From positions 1 to 5,473 of the forward strand of contig JAUYTA010000534.1 of NCBI GenBank assembly GCA_030695265.1: a stretch of 5,473 bases of DNA. Reading direction: 5' to 3'. The notes under the pieces are model-generated. The model worked only from the letters and a program-made list of their open reading frames with translations. It was not told where the DNA came from and made no database searches. Made by a program: the position numbers and the translations under genes. The DNA is from Bacteroidota bacterium. GTDB taxonomy: Bacteria; Bacteroidota; Bacteroidia; Bacteroidales; Prolixibacteraceae. Within the stretch, counting starts at the first letter, position 1. The number at the start of each line of letters is the position of its first letter. This document shows positions 5,345-5,473 of this stretch, piece after piece.

Positions 5345-5473
5345 TCAATACAAAAAACCAAAAAGCCAGAGCGGAATCTTATTCTGATACGCAAATTCTA
5401 TGTTATCGGCGGCAATGTATGAATTTTCAATTCCGGCAATTTGCTTGCGGGTTTTATTTTTTCCTCCAATTTC
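5345..5473 (-). CDS. C-terminal end of a DUF4143/AAA-type ATPase (5' part outside window)
   Basis: Reading the minus strand from the window edge, 42 codons run to a TGA at 5345-5347. They begin EIGGKNKTRKQIAGIENSYI and end NKIPLWLFGFLY. An E(I/V)GGKNK motif, then KQI, an acidic DNIEF patch and a final PLWLFGFLY closely resemble the C-terminus of the ATP-binding DUF4143 proteins common in Bacteroidota. In these, an N-terminal AAA P-loop domain is followed by a restriction-endonuclease-like DUF4143 region in which the E-x-GGK stretch lies. Only the tail is visible, so the ATPase domain, length and integrity cannot be judged. The gene converges on mtaB, with 86 bp between the two stop codons occupied by the inverted repeat. 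The cellular role of these ATPases is not well established. Confidence 0.68.
   Translation of the reverse strand, partial: EIGGKNKTRKQIAGIENSYIAADNIEFAYQNKIPLWLFGFLY

Noticed and set aside
1..5473. CRISPR array, tRNA, rRNA or transposase
   Set aside because: No regularly spaced direct repeats, cloverleaf-like sequence or recognisable transposase or integrase coding region was seen on either strand.

Overview
The window looks like chromosomal DNA from a Bacteroidota bacterium, probably Bacteroidales or Marinilabiliales-like. This rests on the RicT-type PSP1 protein with a long basic tail, a DUF4143-type ATPase tail, the general lack of Shine-Dalgarno sequences before genes, a TAnnTTTG-type promoter match, and GC-rich palindromic repeats of the kind scattered through genomes of this phylum. 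The species cannot be named from the sequence.

Left part (1-2473): a tight, AT-rich, three-gene, co-directional cassette. It holds the C-terminal part of an sce7726-family protein cut by the window edge, a complete sce7725-family protein (start at 483), and a complete protein with an N-terminal cysteine cluster plus a HEPN/RES-type N-terminal region and a C-terminal RES domain (1427-2473). Gaps are 5 and 11 nt, so the genes are almost certainly cotranscribed. RES domains are NAD+-consuming toxin folds and sce7726 proteins look nuclease-like, so the cassette is a plausible anti-phage or abortive-infection module. No Xre-type antitoxin partner is visible.

Junction (2474-2709): no complete gene. 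A short out-of-frame tail of a charged, coiled-coil-like protein ending at 2577 looks like the stump of a gene truncated at the cassette boundary. Base composition rises from roughly one third GC to near half just after this region.

Right part (2710-5258): host-like genes ricT (PSP1-domain, Fe-S-ligand cysteines) and mtaB (tRNA ms2t6A methylthiotransferase, radical SAM), 56 nt apart on the same strand. The 5' end of mtaB carries a composite GC-rich repeat that makes the start codon ambiguous and places a GGAGG eight bases before an in-frame TTG.

End (5259-5473): a perfect 13-bp inverted repeat spanning 81 bp, then the last 42 codons of a minus-strand gene convergent with mtaB that resembles the C-terminus of DUF4143/AAA ATPases.
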